A stretch of 64,000 nucleotides of DNA from NCBI GenBank assembly GCA_018902385.1, contig JABSSW010000014.1, positions 682,001 to 746,000 on the forward strand, read 5' to 3'. The translations under genes were made by a program, and so were the position numbers. The stretch comes from Physcia stellaris (taxonomy: Eukaryota > Ascomycota > Lecanoromycetes > Caliciales > Physciaceae). Below the pieces are notes generated by a model. It saw only the letters and a program-made list of their open reading frames with translations. It did not search any database and was not told the origin of the DNA. Below, one piece after another: positions 46,918 through 59,671 of the stretch (the first letter of the stretch is position 1; each line of letters starts with the position of its first letter).

Positions 46918-47353
46918 GGCGAGTAAGTTGACGGAAACCCAGCAGGATTGGATGTCTAGGCATTGTTAGATTTTTTTCTGCTAGGCTTGTGTTAGCTTAA
47001 TAACGAGGAAGACGACAGCGTAATGTGTACCATTGACGTCCGGGGATGAAATAATGCTGTCGGGTTGAAGTAGATAATAATTCCTGGGTTGACTGGTCTA
47101 CTAGTCTGAAAAGAGGTTAGCCTAATTAGCCGCCGACGCGCTCCCCACTTTCGCGTCTCGGAGATGATCTCGTTAATTGAACGGGATCACGTTCTCTCGC
47201 CGATGCTGCCTCTGAGATTGGGCCATTAATCGCAAATAGAAAATCGTGTGAATTGAAGCCACTTCGCTACCCAAAAGCATATCACAGAGACACCACCCGT
47301 GCCCTTCCCTACCGCCAGAGAGGCGCAATCCCTACTGACTGGCCTCAACAATT
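46918..47353. promoter_or_regulatory. Shared upstream region of LYR gene and Mbp1/Swi4-like gene
   Basis: 436 bp between divergent starts. Contains a perfect ACGCGAAA (see separate entry) and a second core ACGCG at 47136-47140, 13 bases away. CT- and AC-rich tracts follow toward the plus-strand start. Confidence 0.55.
47149..47156 (-). promoter_or_regulatory. MCB/SCB-type cell-cycle box ACGCGAAA
   Basis: Plus strand TTTCGCGT, minus strand ACGCGAAA. This fuses the MCB core ACGCG (bound by Mbp1-type APSES proteins) with the SCB core CGCGAAA (bound by Swi4). It lies about 200 bp upstream of a gene encoding that very type of factor. Confidence 0.5.
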
Positions 47354-50167
47354 ATGGCTTCAGCTCTCCACGTTGGCTCCCCCCCAGCTCCTCCCCCTAC
47401 CTTCTCCAGAATCAACACCGACACTCCAATGCATGGTCTACCCTATCCGGCCCCTACCATGAACTCTTTCGATGCTTCCAAATCCATTGCAACCACTCCG
47501 ACACCGACTCCTCCCGCTTCCAGGGGTAATCACAACGCCATGTCTTACAATACTTCTTCTTTTGCTCCCCCAAACGGTTATCATTCCCAACAGAGCACTC
47601 CAAGGGCATATGCTGATGTCAATGGCAATGTTCCTACCCAATATCTTCCGGGACAGCAACCACAGATATATACAGTATAGCCAGTGCATCTACGTCGAAA
47701 GTAAGCTTCGCTGATACATCTAATCTAGGCGGTCTATTCCGGTGTCTCGGTCTACGAAATGGAAACGCACGGTGTAGCTATCATGCGCAGAAGACATGAT
47801 TCATGGTTGAATGCAACCCAGATTCTAAAAGTTGCAGGTATCGATAAAGGGAAGCGTACCAAAGTGCTGGAAAAGGAAATCCTTTCCGGCAGGCACGAAA
47901 AGGTACAGGGAGGATACGGCAAGTATCAAGGCACATGGATCAGCTATGACAGAGGCGTTGAATTCTGTCGTCAGTACGGAGTGGAAGAACTGCTTCGTCC
48001 TTTGTTGCAATATGATATGGGACAAGACGGTATGACTGTTGCAGGCCAAGGGAACGTAGACACACCAACAAAAGAACAAGCTATGGCTGCACAAAGAAAG
48101 AGAAACATGTTGGGTGGAGGAATTGATAATCGACCTACGGGAAACTCACCTAATGGAACATTCTTCAAGAATATATCGAAAACCGCTGCGAACGCAGTGA
48201 ATGCTATTAACAAGGCAAGATTCGACTCTCCAGCACCACGACCTGGTACCGGTAATAAATATTCTGGACCTGCAAGGCGACCTTCACAACAAATGTTTGG
48301 CAGTCAAGAATCGGCATTTGCTGGGAGCAGTCAGCAAAGTATGCAGAGTTTGCATTCAGAAAACAGCTTCAGCAACAGTCAACTGGATCCTGCCTTAAGA
48401 GTCCCTTTCTACCCAGCTTCTCAGGACCAAAACCAGAATGGTGACTTCCAAGAGCCTCCACGAAAGCGGGCCAGGCCTTCATCTACACAGGACCCTTTCG
48501 GGAACGACCTTGAGCTCTCTATGATAGACGGATCAGCGGAGCAGGCAGACCCCTTCCATTACCAACACTCACATCGGAACGTGGGCTCATCTTTCACAGG
48601 CCTTGCACCGCTGCCTCAACCAACTACTAAAATGGCCATGGAAAGACAACAGCTGCTAATGTCCTTGTTCTTAGACCAATCACAGTCTGACTTTTCTGCT
48701 CATCCGGCATTGCTGCGATTGTCCAGTGAGGATCTTGACTTACCGATTGATGGGACGGCTCATACGGCGCTGCATTGGGCTGCCACCCTTGCTCGTCCTG
48801 CGCTTGTTCGAGCCTTAATTAGGAAGGGCGCGAGCATCTTCCGTCTTAATGGAGGAGGTGAGACTGCACTGATGCGTGCTTCTCAAACGACAAACAACAT
48901 GGACAACAACACCTTCCCGGAGCTGCTGGACCTACTTGGTCCGACGATTGAAGTCCGTGATGGCCGTGGCCGTACGGTTTTACATCACATTGCTGTTTCT
49001 TCAGCAGTCCCAGGCCGAGCAGCCGCCTGTCGCTACTACCTAGAGTCCTTGCTTGAGTTCGTCGTCCGTCAAGGAAGTAATGCCAACAGTGCACAAAATT
49101 CCTTCACCAATACCCTCTTCAACGAGACTCAAGATTCCAACGTCCCGCCCCCTATGAAATCAATTGGCCTGGCAAGATTTATGAACGAGATTGTCAACTC
49201 ACCAGATATGTCTGGAGATACTGCTCTGAACCTGGCGGCCAGAATCGACAATAAGAGTATCATTCATCAACTTCTTGAAATTGGTGCAGATCCCACAATC
49301 CCCAATCGCGGTGGTCTGAAACCTGTCGACTTTGGCGTTGGGGGTGAGCCAGAACCTTACAATGAGCGTCAGCAAACCAGCCTCGTAACAAGAAACGAGG
49401 GGCCTCAAACCAGCAAAGTCAACGAAAGCAGCCAGGACCTAATGTCCTGTGAGCACTCACCCCCTTACCTCTTCATTCTAACACCTATGCTAACCTTACA
49501 CCTCAATCCAGCAATGACAGACCTCCTCACCCAAACCGACCTATCCTTCAAATCCGAGCTCACAAAGAAACAATCCCTCATCGACGAAGCACACTCCAAA
49601 CTCCGCGACAACACCTCCCAACTCGGCACGGAGCGCCGGCGCCTCTCCGCCCTCCAACAAAAAGCAGACGCCCGCACCGCCCTCCGGCAACAAATCGCGA
49701 ACCTGCGCCGCGCGAACGACGACCAGCGAAAACGCGTGCAGCAGAAAGGCGCAGGGGCCGAAACCCTGCAAGCAGACATTAAAGTCGGCGAAGCAGACGC
49801 CGGCCTTCTGATCCCTACCGCCGACCTTCCCGCCCGCAAAACCCCCTCTGCATCCATTTCCTCGTCCCAAGCCTCCTCGCTCTCGGCTCTCCCCTCGCCT
49901 CAGGTCCTCGCTGCGCGCCTCACCGCGTACAAACACACGAATGCCCGTCTAGAGTCCCATGCCAAGGAGCTGCAAAGCCGCAGCTCCGAGCTGGAGGGGA
50001 AGTTGAAGAGGGTCGTCATGCTTTGTACCGGGGTTAGGGACGAGGGTAAGGTCGATGATATGTTGGAGGCGTTGCAGACGGCGGTGGAGAGTGAGCGGGA
50101 TGAAGAGATTGAGGTGGGGAGGGTGAGGGATTTTTTGAGGAGGGTTGAGGGCGGTGCTGGGGAGTAA
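47354..50167 (+). CDS. MBP1: APSES-ankyrin cell-cycle transcription factor (Mbp1/Swi4/Res type)
   Basis: DNA-binding subunit of the MBF/SBF complex that drives G1/S genes. Three exons, 47354-47674, 47729-49448 and 49512-50167; 898 residues. A Pro/Ser-rich leader (1-105) precedes the APSES (KilA-N-type) domain (about 107-205): YTAVYSGVSVYEMETHGVA, MRRRHDSWLNATQILKVAG, KGKRTKVLEKEI, GTWISYDRGVEFC. The intron between exons 1 and 2 interrupts this domain right after Tyr-Thr. Ankyrin repeats follow at about 444-640 (DGTAHTALHWAATLARPAL, DGRGRTVLHHIAV, GDTALNLAARIDN). The C-terminus has a long coiled coil (about 695-775) and heptad-like helices used for Swi6-type partners. The second intron (63 bp) is a multiple of three and lacks a stop, so its retention would insert 21 residues. 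Confidence 0.92.
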
Positions 50168-50847
50168 GGAAAGGAAAGTCGAGGTCGTGAGGCGTTAAAG
50201 GGGGGAAGGGGGGAGGATTTGTATATTTGCAAGGGAGTTGGGACGGGGGGTTCACGTCGGGCATTTTAAACGTACATGGTATTACGGGGCATGTTGCATG
50301 ACTTTGGGGTAGTATTTCTTTCTTCTTCCTCTTCTGCCATATTGTGGTTCTTTAGGTTCTTCACGCTGGGCAGATCTAGTCGACCCATCTAGTATCGGCA
50401 AATATCACATGGCCTGAATCGATCTCCCGCTGTCTTTCGGCTAGGATGAATTTGAGTCTTGATCATGTATGGCTTTACTGTTCGCTAACATTGGAACCCA
50501 GTCATGATGAGGGAGACGGACTTCAACCTGTTTCAAACGGTACCTTATTTGCATGCATCTAAAAAGCCCCAGAGAAGAGAATACAAGAGAAGAGAAGAGA
50601 GAAGGAAAAGCCCCAGAGAAACGATGAACATGGTCGACTTTTGCATCAAACGTGCTCCCCTGACCATGATCTGCGCCGCCTGTATAATGGCACGTCGCAG
50701 TACGGTAAGGCAGCTACTCTGAACGCCGAACCCCCTACGTCCGGAGGAGATGAAGCCTCATGAGCACAGCCTAGACCGCCTAGATACACGAACAGCAACC
50801 CCCTCTCCTCCCCCCATCTCCACCAGTCAAACCTGCATCACCTCCCC
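50168..50847. other. Intergenic, no gene seen
   Basis: About 0.7 kb between convergent genes. A purine-rich run GAAGAGAAGAGAGAAGG near 50588 is the only notable feature. Confidence 0.5.
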
Positions 50848-52549
50848 TCACAACATCAACTCCAACGGACTCTCCACCACGCGCTTCAACTCCCTTACCC
50901 ACTCCCCACCCACAGCCCCATCAACGACCTTATGATCGAAGCTGCCCGTAACGACAATCTGCTCGTCCCAGCCGACACCCACTCCATCCTCTCCCTCCCC
51001 CTCAACAGGAACCGCAACCTTGCGCGTCGTACCCACGGCCAGAATCCCCGCCTGGGGTGGATTGATCACAGCCGTGAACCGCTCCACGGCCGCGTTCATG
51101 CCCATGTTGCTGATCGTGAAGGTCCCGCCCTGGTACTCCTCGGGCTTGAGTTTGCCGTCGCGGGCGCGCTTGCCCAGGTCTTTGACCGTGGCGGAAATGG
51201 CTTCGAGGCCGAGCGCGTCGGCGCCGCGGACGATGGGCGTCATGAGGCCTATCGGCGTGGCGACGGCGACGCTGACGTCCACGGTCGTGTGTTTCCGGAT
51301 GAAGACCTGCCCGTCTGGGCCTTCGCGCCAGGAGGAATTGACGGTGGGCACTTTCTTGCAGGCGATCGCGACGGCTTTGATGAGGAAGTCGTTTAAGGAG
51401 AGTTTGTAACGGCCGTCGGCGGAGCTGTTCAGCGATTGCCGCAGTTTGAGGAGCTTGCTGACTGAGAGCGTGCCCGAGACGAAGTAGTGCGGGTTCTGGT
51501 TCATGGACTGGGTGAGGCGGCTGGCGATGGTTTTGCGCATCGAGGAGGCGGGCGTGTCTTCGTAGGCTGCGGCGGGGGCGCCACCGGGTGTTGGTTGGGA
51601 GGGTGAGCTGGAGGCGGGTTTGTATTTCTCGATGTCGGATTTCGTGATCCGGCCGCCGGGGCCGGTGCCTTTGAGTTGGGTGAGAGGGACGCCGCGGTCG
51701 AGGGCGAGCTTTTTGGCAGAGGGGCTGGCGTTGGGCGCGCGCTCGAGACTGGTTTGCAGGCGGCCGCCTGTGGAGGTGGATTCCTCTGGTTCGGGCTCGG
51801 ATGAGGGTTTTGAGTCTTCTTGATTGGATTTGGGAAGGGTTGACGGGGAGGTTTCCGAGCCTGTGTCTGCAGGTTCTGATGAATCGGCAGCTTCTTCTCC
51901 AGACTCTTTCTTGGGGGTTCTTTCTCTCCTCCTGCGTCGTCTAAGGTGAATGACTCGAAGGGCGCAATATCGGTTCCTTCCTCTACCATGACGGCAATCG
52001 GCTACTCGATTGTGAGCTACGACGGCCGTTCGGCATGCATTGAACTTACATTTCCAACGGCGACGTCCTTTTCGCCAGACTCCTTCAAGATCTTCGCCAA
52101 TACTCCATCTTCTTGGAATTCGAAATCCATCTGAGCTTTGTCGGTTTCAATCTCAACCAGTACATCACCTGGCGCTATTGTGTCTCCAGCTTGTTTCTGC
52201 CATGTTCCTATGTTTCCTGAGGTCATGGTGGGGGACAGAGCAGGCATGCTAACAACGGTATGAGGAGGAAATGCTTTGGTACATTAGCGTTGTCATGGCA
52301 TGGTGTTCTCTATTGACAACATACATTTGGACGCATAGAATCTCGCGAGCGCTGAGAGCGCCGGGGTAAGTCTGGGAAATTGATAAGCTCATTGCGTCCG
52401 CAAATAGGACAGCGATAGGATCAAATTCGATTGTAGCCCTACCTCGAGGCATCATGTCTTCGGTACAGAGAGGGTGCTGTTTTGATTGCCGATGGAGCTC
52501 TCAAGCAAGAACTTCGTGGAGCGCGGCGGAAAACGGCAGTGGCTGACAT
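50848..52549 (-). CDS. LAT1: Pyruvate dehydrogenase E2, dihydrolipoamide acetyltransferase
   Basis: Mitochondrial core subunit that moves the acetyl group from lipoyl-lysine to CoA. Four exons: 52549-52443, 52371-52325, 52273-52050 and 52001-50848; introns of 71, 51 and 48 bp; about 510 residues. Residues 1-45 are an Arg/Ser-rich mitochondrial presequence. The lipoyl domain follows ([14 protein letters not shown] ... [11 protein letters not shown] with the lipoylated Lys), then an acidic Pro/Ser linker, the E1/E3-binding domain ([20 protein letters not shown], about 220) and the catalytic domain from MRKTIASRL to [12 protein letters not shown], the DHxxxDG active-site motif with His and Asp intact. 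The frame breaks in the linker at the G5 run 51913-51917 (C5 on the coding strand); one more C gives the reading that leads into the binding domain. The alternative frame (Pro/Arg-rich) is nonsense. Confidence 0.95.
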
Positions 52550-52973
52550 GGTGATGGAGAACAGGAGAGGAGCAATTGAAGACTTCTATGAGCGAAGTCT
52601 ATAGATTAGTAGAAGTGATTCATTAGTCGTCGCGGGATCCCGAAGGAGCAAGGATGATTTGTTGAGCTTTGGGGTGAGCTTCTTCTCGCACATTGAAATT
52701 CGACCCCTGCAAGTCCCGATAAATCCACCGATCTGACTAAGACTCGCCAGCCAATCGGAGCAGGCCTACAATTTGTGTGCCTTCTCAGCTACTTTACATG
52801 ATCTTTGTTGGAGTGAACAAGTAGCACTCAGCAAAAGCTGTTCAATCGGTTCCTACCACTGCCATGCCGTGGCAGCCTTCTCGATGCTAACGTCACGTTT
52901 GAAGAGAAACAGCTGGCGCTGCACAAGGTGGATACGAGCTGGGCGATCTATTTCCCCAGGTTAAAGACTGCAC
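52550..52973. promoter_or_regulatory. Shared upstream region of LAT1 and SEC7
   Basis: 424 bp between head-to-head starts. No CCAAT or specific factor site stands out. Confidence 0.4.
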
Positions 52974-55900
52974 ATGGCAGATGCAAAGGAGGGCGAACCT
53001 TCAATGGAGAACCCGGACAGCACAGAGGAGGGCAGTATGGAAGATGGGACTATGCAGGATGTTGACCTAGGGGAAATCCCGGAGAAAATAGTGGTTACGC
53101 CGGCTCCTGAAGAAGTTGAAACCAACGGAGGACTGAATATCAGTGAACTACAAAACAACCACTATGGTACTGAAAGTACAGTATCAACAGTGTCAGATGC
53201 ACAGGAACCCCCGCCACCACCAGAAAAGGACCAAAGGTTTCCTTTATCCAATCCTCCAGACGTTTCAAACGGCGCGTCAACCATCAATTCACCCACGTCA
53301 GGTCGTCCTTCCGCAGAGGCCAGTAATGGAATACCCAGGGCCCAGAGATCTGCACCCTTGAGCTCTATTGTCTTTGTGGTGTCGGCTCTGGAGCAGATTG
53401 CTGCCTCAAAAGAGGGACGGAAGAAGAAAGGTCTTGCCGACTCGGCGAACAAGGCATTGGCCGCCATCAAGAAGCAAGAGGCCACGCCAAATCCAGAAGT
53501 CATATTTGAGCCTTTGCGACTAGCCACTGAAACCTCGAGTATACCTTTGACGACCACCGCGTTAGACTGTGTTGGCAAGCTCATCAGCTACTCTTACTTC
53601 TCTATCCCACCTCCCACACAAGAACCCACGTCCATCCCAGGCCAACAACAACAGCCGCCCCCTCTGATTGAACGTGCGATAGACACAATCTGTGACTGCT
53701 TCCAGGATGAGGCGACACCAGCGGAAATACAGCTGCAGATTGTCAAGTCGTTGCTTGCTGCGGTACTAAACGACAAAATCATAGTTCATGGGTCCGGGTT
53801 ACTGAAGGCTATCCGCCAAGTCTACACCATTTTTCTTCTATCCAAGTCTCCTATCAACCAACAAATCGCCCAGGGTACACTTACTCAGATGGTGGGAACG
53901 GTATTCGAACGTGTCACGAACAGACTGTCAATGAAAGAGGCAAGGCTGAACATGTCAAAGCTGGCTTCGGAGAAAGGTACGGCGAATACAAGCCAAGTGG
54001 AACTCAACGAGAGTAGCTCGGGTCTTGAGGCAGAGGCCGGTAGCGCAATTGATGGTGACGAGGCATCGGAAGCCCAATCTCTAGATCTTCCGCCATCAGA
54101 TCAACCGGTCCGAAAGGAGCCTCGAGAAAAACTGACATTGCAGAGCTTCGAGAACACGAAGAGTTTTGATGATGCTAAAATCGGCGATAATGCCCCCACA
54201 ATGGTCACTCAAGCGAAAGCGGTCCCTCCAAGAACGCCATCTGGACAGCAGCTCACAATCAACGGAGATGGTGACCAAGGTTTACGACCGTCGATTGACG
54301 AGGATGAAGAAGACGAGATCTATGTGAGAGATGCCTTCTTGGTATTTCGATCAATGTGTCGGCTTAGTACGAAGAATCTGAGTCCAGATCAGCAACAAGA
54401 TATTAAATCTTCAAATATGCGAACAAAGCTCGTATCTCTCGCAATAATACGTACGCTGCTCAACAACAACATGATAGTATTCACTTCACCATTGGTGGTT
54501 ATCAGGAGTAGTTCCAACAACGAGCCTACAAGCTTCGGACAGGCCATCAATCAGTATCTACGTTTGAGTTTGAGTAAAAATGGAGCTAGCGCAGTGCGAC
54601 AAGTCTTTGAGTGCTGCTGCGAGATATTTTGGCTTATGATCAAAGATATGAGGGTCATGCTCAAGGTGTGTAAGCGCATGGAAAATTGCGTGTTGCGATG
54701 CTAATCAATTCACTTTCTATAGAGAGAGATTGAGGTGTTTCTCAAAGAGATCTACCTCGCAATCCTTGAACGAAGAAATGCTCCAAGCTTTCAAAAACTA
54801 TACGTCATGAAAATCCTCAAGCGCCTATCGGTCGATCCTAGAGCACTGGTTGAGATATATCTAAATTATGATTGCGAATCAAATGCATTGGATGATATAT
54901 TTCAGCGCATTATAGATCATCTTTCACGGATATCAAGTACACCAGTCTTAATTTCACCTCAACAGCAGCAGCAATACCAGGAGCAACATGCGAAGGAAGT
55001 CGATACAGATCTCGATTGGCATGATCACGGCAGAATGCCGCCTTCGCTGACTACAGCGAGTCTGAATGTTCCGTGGAATCACGAATGGGATCTACCTGTT
55101 GACTACCTGCTTAAGCAACAAGCACTTGACTGTCTGGTTCGAACACTACGATCGTTAGTAAATTGGTCGCAGGATAGCCTCGCAGCTACCGCAGCTAAGC
55201 TTCAGTCCATGGACTCTCGACTATCTTCCGAAAGGGCTCGAGACTCCCTCGACACGGGGCAAGCTGCCGGATCACCTCGAATGTCTGGGGCAGATACCCC
55301 AGTAGCTCCATCAACGCCTATGTTAGAAGACGACCCGGGCCAGCTAGAAAAAGCTAGGCATCGAAAAACGGCATTGTCAAGTGGTATTCGACAATTTAAC
55401 TTCAAGCCGAAAAGAGGGATCAAAGCCTTAATAAAGGATGGCTTTATCAAAAGTGACTCTCCTGATGATATAGCGGATTTTATAATACGCCACGATAGTC
55501 TCGACAAAGCAGCAATTGGCGAATATCTTGGTGAAGGAGATCCAGAGAATGTCGCCATCATGCATTCGTTCGTAGACTCGATGGACTTTAACAAACGCAA
55601 ATTCGTTGATGCACTCCGACAATTCTTACAAAGCTTTCGATTACCCGGCGAAGCTCAAAAGATTGATCGCTTCATGCTCAAATTTGCAGACCGCTACGTC
55701 AACGGTAATCCAAATGCTTTTGCCAATGCCGACACAGCCTACGTCCTGGCCTATTCAGTCATTATGCTCAACACTGACCAGCATAGTAATAAAATAAAGC
55801 AGAAACGAATGACAGTAGAAGACTTCATCAAGAATAACCGAGGCATTAACGATAGCGGCAACTTACCAGACGAATATCTGAGCGGCATCTACGACGAGAT

Positions 55901-58900
55901 AGCGCAGAATGAGATTGTCCTCGCTTCGGAACGAGAACATGCTGCTGCCCTCGGAATCACTCCTCAGCCCAACGTAGGCGGTATCGCATCTCGGGCGGGC
56001 CAAGCATTTCTACAGCTCAACCGAGATTTGCAAAAAGAAGCATATGCACAGGTTTCTGGAGAGATGTCGAGCAAGGCCGAGCTGCGACTTCGTAACATGA
56101 TCAAAGCACAGCGGAAATCACCGACAAAGCAAGGACTACCAAAGTACATTCCAGCTTCGTCCTTCAAGCATGTTGGCCCGATGTTTGATGTGACGTGGAT
56201 GTCTTTTCTCTCCGGTCTCTCCGGCCAAATGCAAGATACCCAAAACATCGAGATCATACGGTTATGCATGGAAGGTTTAAGGCTCGCGATAAGAATTTCC
56301 TGTCTTTTTGAGCTCGCGACTCCGAGGGAAGCTTTCGTGACCGCACTCGCCAAATTCACCAGCCTTGGCAATCTGTCTGAGATGAAGGCAAAGAATCTCG
56401 AGGCGCTCAAGATCCTCTTGGAGGTCGCACAAACAGAAGGAAATCTGCTCCGGGAATCCTGGCGAGACATCCTGATGTGCATTAGTCAGCTAGATCGATT
56501 CCAGCTGATTTCTGGGGGTCGATGAAGGCGTGGTACCAGACCTTTCAAAGGCCCGAATAGTGCCCCCATCAAGGGCACCTTCAGCCAGTTCGAGAAGATC
56601 AATGGCTCCTGGAGCTCGGCCACGACCTCAAGCACATACTACAAACTCAACTTATCATTTCGACATTGCGCAGGAAAGTCGAGCCCCAGATGTCATGAAG
56701 GCAGTGGATCGTATTTTCACCTCGACCACGGAACTATCTAAAGATGCCATCGTCTACTTTGTCCGTGCTCTAAGCGAGGTCAGTTGGCAGGAGATACAAT
56801 CGTCAGGCCAAAGTGACTCTCCGAGAACATACAGTCTTCAAAAGCTGGTCGAGATAAGTTATTACAACATGACGCGTGTTCGGTATGAATGGAGCAGTAT
56901 ATGGCAGGTTCTTGGTGAACACTTCAATGATGTTGGCTGCCACCCTAATACTCATGTTGTTTTCTTTGCCTTGGACTCTCTGCGACAGTTATCCATACGC
57001 TTTATGGAATTAGAGGAGCTACCGGGCTTCAAATTCCAGAAAGATTTTCTGAAGCCCTTCGAGCATGTTATCGCTAACAGCTCTGCTGTTACCGTCAAAG
57101 ACATGGTACTCCGATGCCTGATACAAATGATCCAGGCAAAGGGTGAGAACATAAGATCAGGCTGGAAGACCATGTTTGGAGTTTTCACGGTCGCCGCGAG
57201 GGAACCTTACGGTAGGTACCGATACAAAGAGTACCACTATTTCAGAGCTGACAATCAACAGAGGCTATCGTCAATCTCGCTTTCGATCATGTAACTCAAG
57301 TCTACAATACGCGCTTTGGCGTGATTATATCGCAAGGTGCTTTTGCAGATCTGGTTGTGTGCTTGACCGAATTCTCAAAGAATCTCAAATTCCAAAAGAA
57401 GTCGTTAGCTGCCATAGAAATGCTCAAATCGACCGTCCCAAAGATGCTTAAGACACCAGAGTGTCCTCTATCTCATCGAGCTGGAAGCTCGTTAGACAAA
57501 GCCAATCAGGATGGAACACCCGTGCCAAAACTCGCAAGCAGGCAAACCCAAGAGGAGCAATATTGGTTTCCAGTACTGTTCGCATTCCATAATGTTCTCA
57601 TGACCGGTGATGATCTAGAGGTCAGGTCACAGGCTCTCAATTATCTCTTCGACATCCTGATCAGATACGGTGGTGACTTTCCTCGAGACTTTTGGGACAT
57701 ACTCTGGCGGCAGCTGCTTTATCCCATCTTCATGGTTTTGAGGTCAAAGTCGGAGATGTCCAAGGTCCAAAATCTTGAAGATCTTTCGGTATGGCTATCA
57801 ACGACTATGATTGAAGCTCTCCGGAACATGATGGCATTGTTTACGCATTACTTCGACTCTCTCGAATATATGCTCGACCGCTTCCTTGAGCTACTTACGT
57901 TGTGTATATGTCAGGAGAACGACACTATCGCACGCATTGGAAGCAACTGCTTGCAGACATTGATTCTTCAGAACGTTACCAAGTTTCAGCCTGAACATTG
58001 GTCTAAGATTGTAACCAGCTTTGTCGAGTTGTTCGATCGAACGACCGCTCATCAGTTGTTCTCGGCTGCTACCGCAAGCTCGGAATCGTCTTACATCTCA
58101 GATGGCGAAAGGATGCGAAGAGGAACAAACGGCGTAGTCGAAACTAGGGACTTACCAATCACTGGCCTTCCATCAGAGGATGCACCATCAAGTCCAACAC
58201 AGATATCGCAACCTGAAGAGTCGGTTGAATCGGCGTCTATGCATCGACCATCATCGCCTAATAGCCAAAACACCACCGCCACCCCCGAGCTTGAGGACTA
58301 TCGTCCACAGTCAGACCTGCAGCAGCAACCAGTTGAGGTGACTACAGCTCGACGTCGCTTCTTTAATAAGATCATAACACGTTGTGTGCTGCAGCTGTTG
58401 ATGATTGAGACTGTCAATGAATTGTTCTCTAATGATGCTGTCTACGCGCAGATACCGAGCTCGGAGCTGCTGCGGCTTATGTCGCTCCTGAAGGGCAGTT
58501 ACTCTTTCGCCAAGCGATTCAACAATAACCAGGAACTACGGCGGAGACTCCACCGAGAGGGATTCATGAAGCAACAGCCTAATCTGCTCAAGCAGGAAAG
58601 TGGCAGTGCGGCCACGTATGTGAATATCTTGGTGAGGATGTACCATGACGAAGGCGACGAGCGGAGGAGGAGTCGAGCCGATACCGAGGCTGCATTGATT
58701 CCGTGAGTTTCTCTCATTCACGTTACGGCATATATGCTAATCCAACGGGCAGACTTTGCGCGGACATCATCCGAAGCTTTGTGTTGTTGGAAGAATCACA
58801 AGTTAGGAACATCGAAGCCTGGAGACCGGTCGTCGTCGACGTTATGGAGGGATACACGAATTTCCCTCGAGATGACTTCGAAAAGCATATCGAGACCTTC

Positions 58901-59092
58901 TATCCGCTAGCGGTGGAGCTGCTCAACCGCGACCCTGGTTTGGAGGTGCGACTGGCGCTCCAAGGGCTATTGCGGAGAATTGGCGAGGTCCGGATGGGAA
59001 TGGCGCCAATAGCCACTCCGACGCAGACACCAACCAGTCCTCGCAGCGTTTCCTCGCATTACTTCTCTCGAAGATCAAGTCGCGGTAGATGA
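52974..59092 (+). CDS. SEC7: Sec7-family ARF guanine nucleotide exchange factor (trans-Golgi)
   Basis: Activates ARF GTPases for vesicle formation at the trans-Golgi. Exons 52974-54665, 54723-57211, 57262-58702 and 58753-59092; introns of 57, 50 and 50 bp; about 1986 residues. Order: disordered acidic N-terminus, DCB (from about SIVFVVSALEQIAA), HUS region (residues about 565-640), Sec7 domain (about 790-990) with FRLPGEAQKIDRF, which holds the catalytic Glu finger, and AYSVIMLNTDQHS, then HDS1-4 repeats to a Ser/Arg-rich end. The size and domain order match yeast Sec7 and human BIG1/2 rather than the shorter GBF1/Gea group. After the Sec7 domain the frame breaks at a G5 run (56514-56518); one base fewer, or two more, joins it to VDEGVVPDLSKAR, a conserved continuation. 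As the gene is essential, an assembly error is likely. Confidence 0.95.
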
Positions 59093-59671
59093 TGAGCCAG
59101 CCTCTACGGACATCTTTGTTGTTACTGTGTTGCGCTTTAGCGTCATCGTTTAGAGAGGGTGGAGGAGGAAATGTACTGGAATGTAGGAGCGAATGGCAGG
59201 TTCCGAGCAGGCGCAAGAGCATCTTGAACACTGCATCATGTGTATTATACCCAGCTACAGGAGGCTTAGATGGTACCTATACAATCGAAGGCTTTGACTA
59301 CTGTAATATCTACATTCAATCAACATTCACCTACCTTACATGACTGGATGCCAAGCATGTGATGCCGGTTTGCCGAGTCAGAGAAAGCCGGTTGGATGCC
59401 ATGAACCTGGTAGTGGTGCAGAAATCTTGATACTATCTCGCATGTACATGAAGCAGGCTTTCTACTATTCCTCAAAGTAGAAATCACCGTCGTTGTTGTT
59501 ATTCCTCGTTCGATCAAGGCAGCCTGCCAAGTCTCCAACCGCTTCTATCCTCCTTCAACCCCGCCCTGAAGAAGCTGCAGCTCTTCACTTCACACAGGCG
59601 CTTGTCGCCAGCTTCTTGACTTCTCTTCTTCAATTGACTTTCACAGTACCTCGCGTCGATAAGTCGCAGTG
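59093..59671. other. Intergenic, PLD promoter region
   Basis: 579 bp. The 3' half (59500-59660) is rich in CTTC/TTCC pyrimidine tracts, as is common just upstream of fungal start codons. No gene seen. Confidence 0.5.

Noticed and set aside
51501-51700. Pro-rich C-terminus of the E2 linker frame
   Set aside because: It results from the missing C near 51915; the neighbouring frame gives the conserved binding and catalytic domains.
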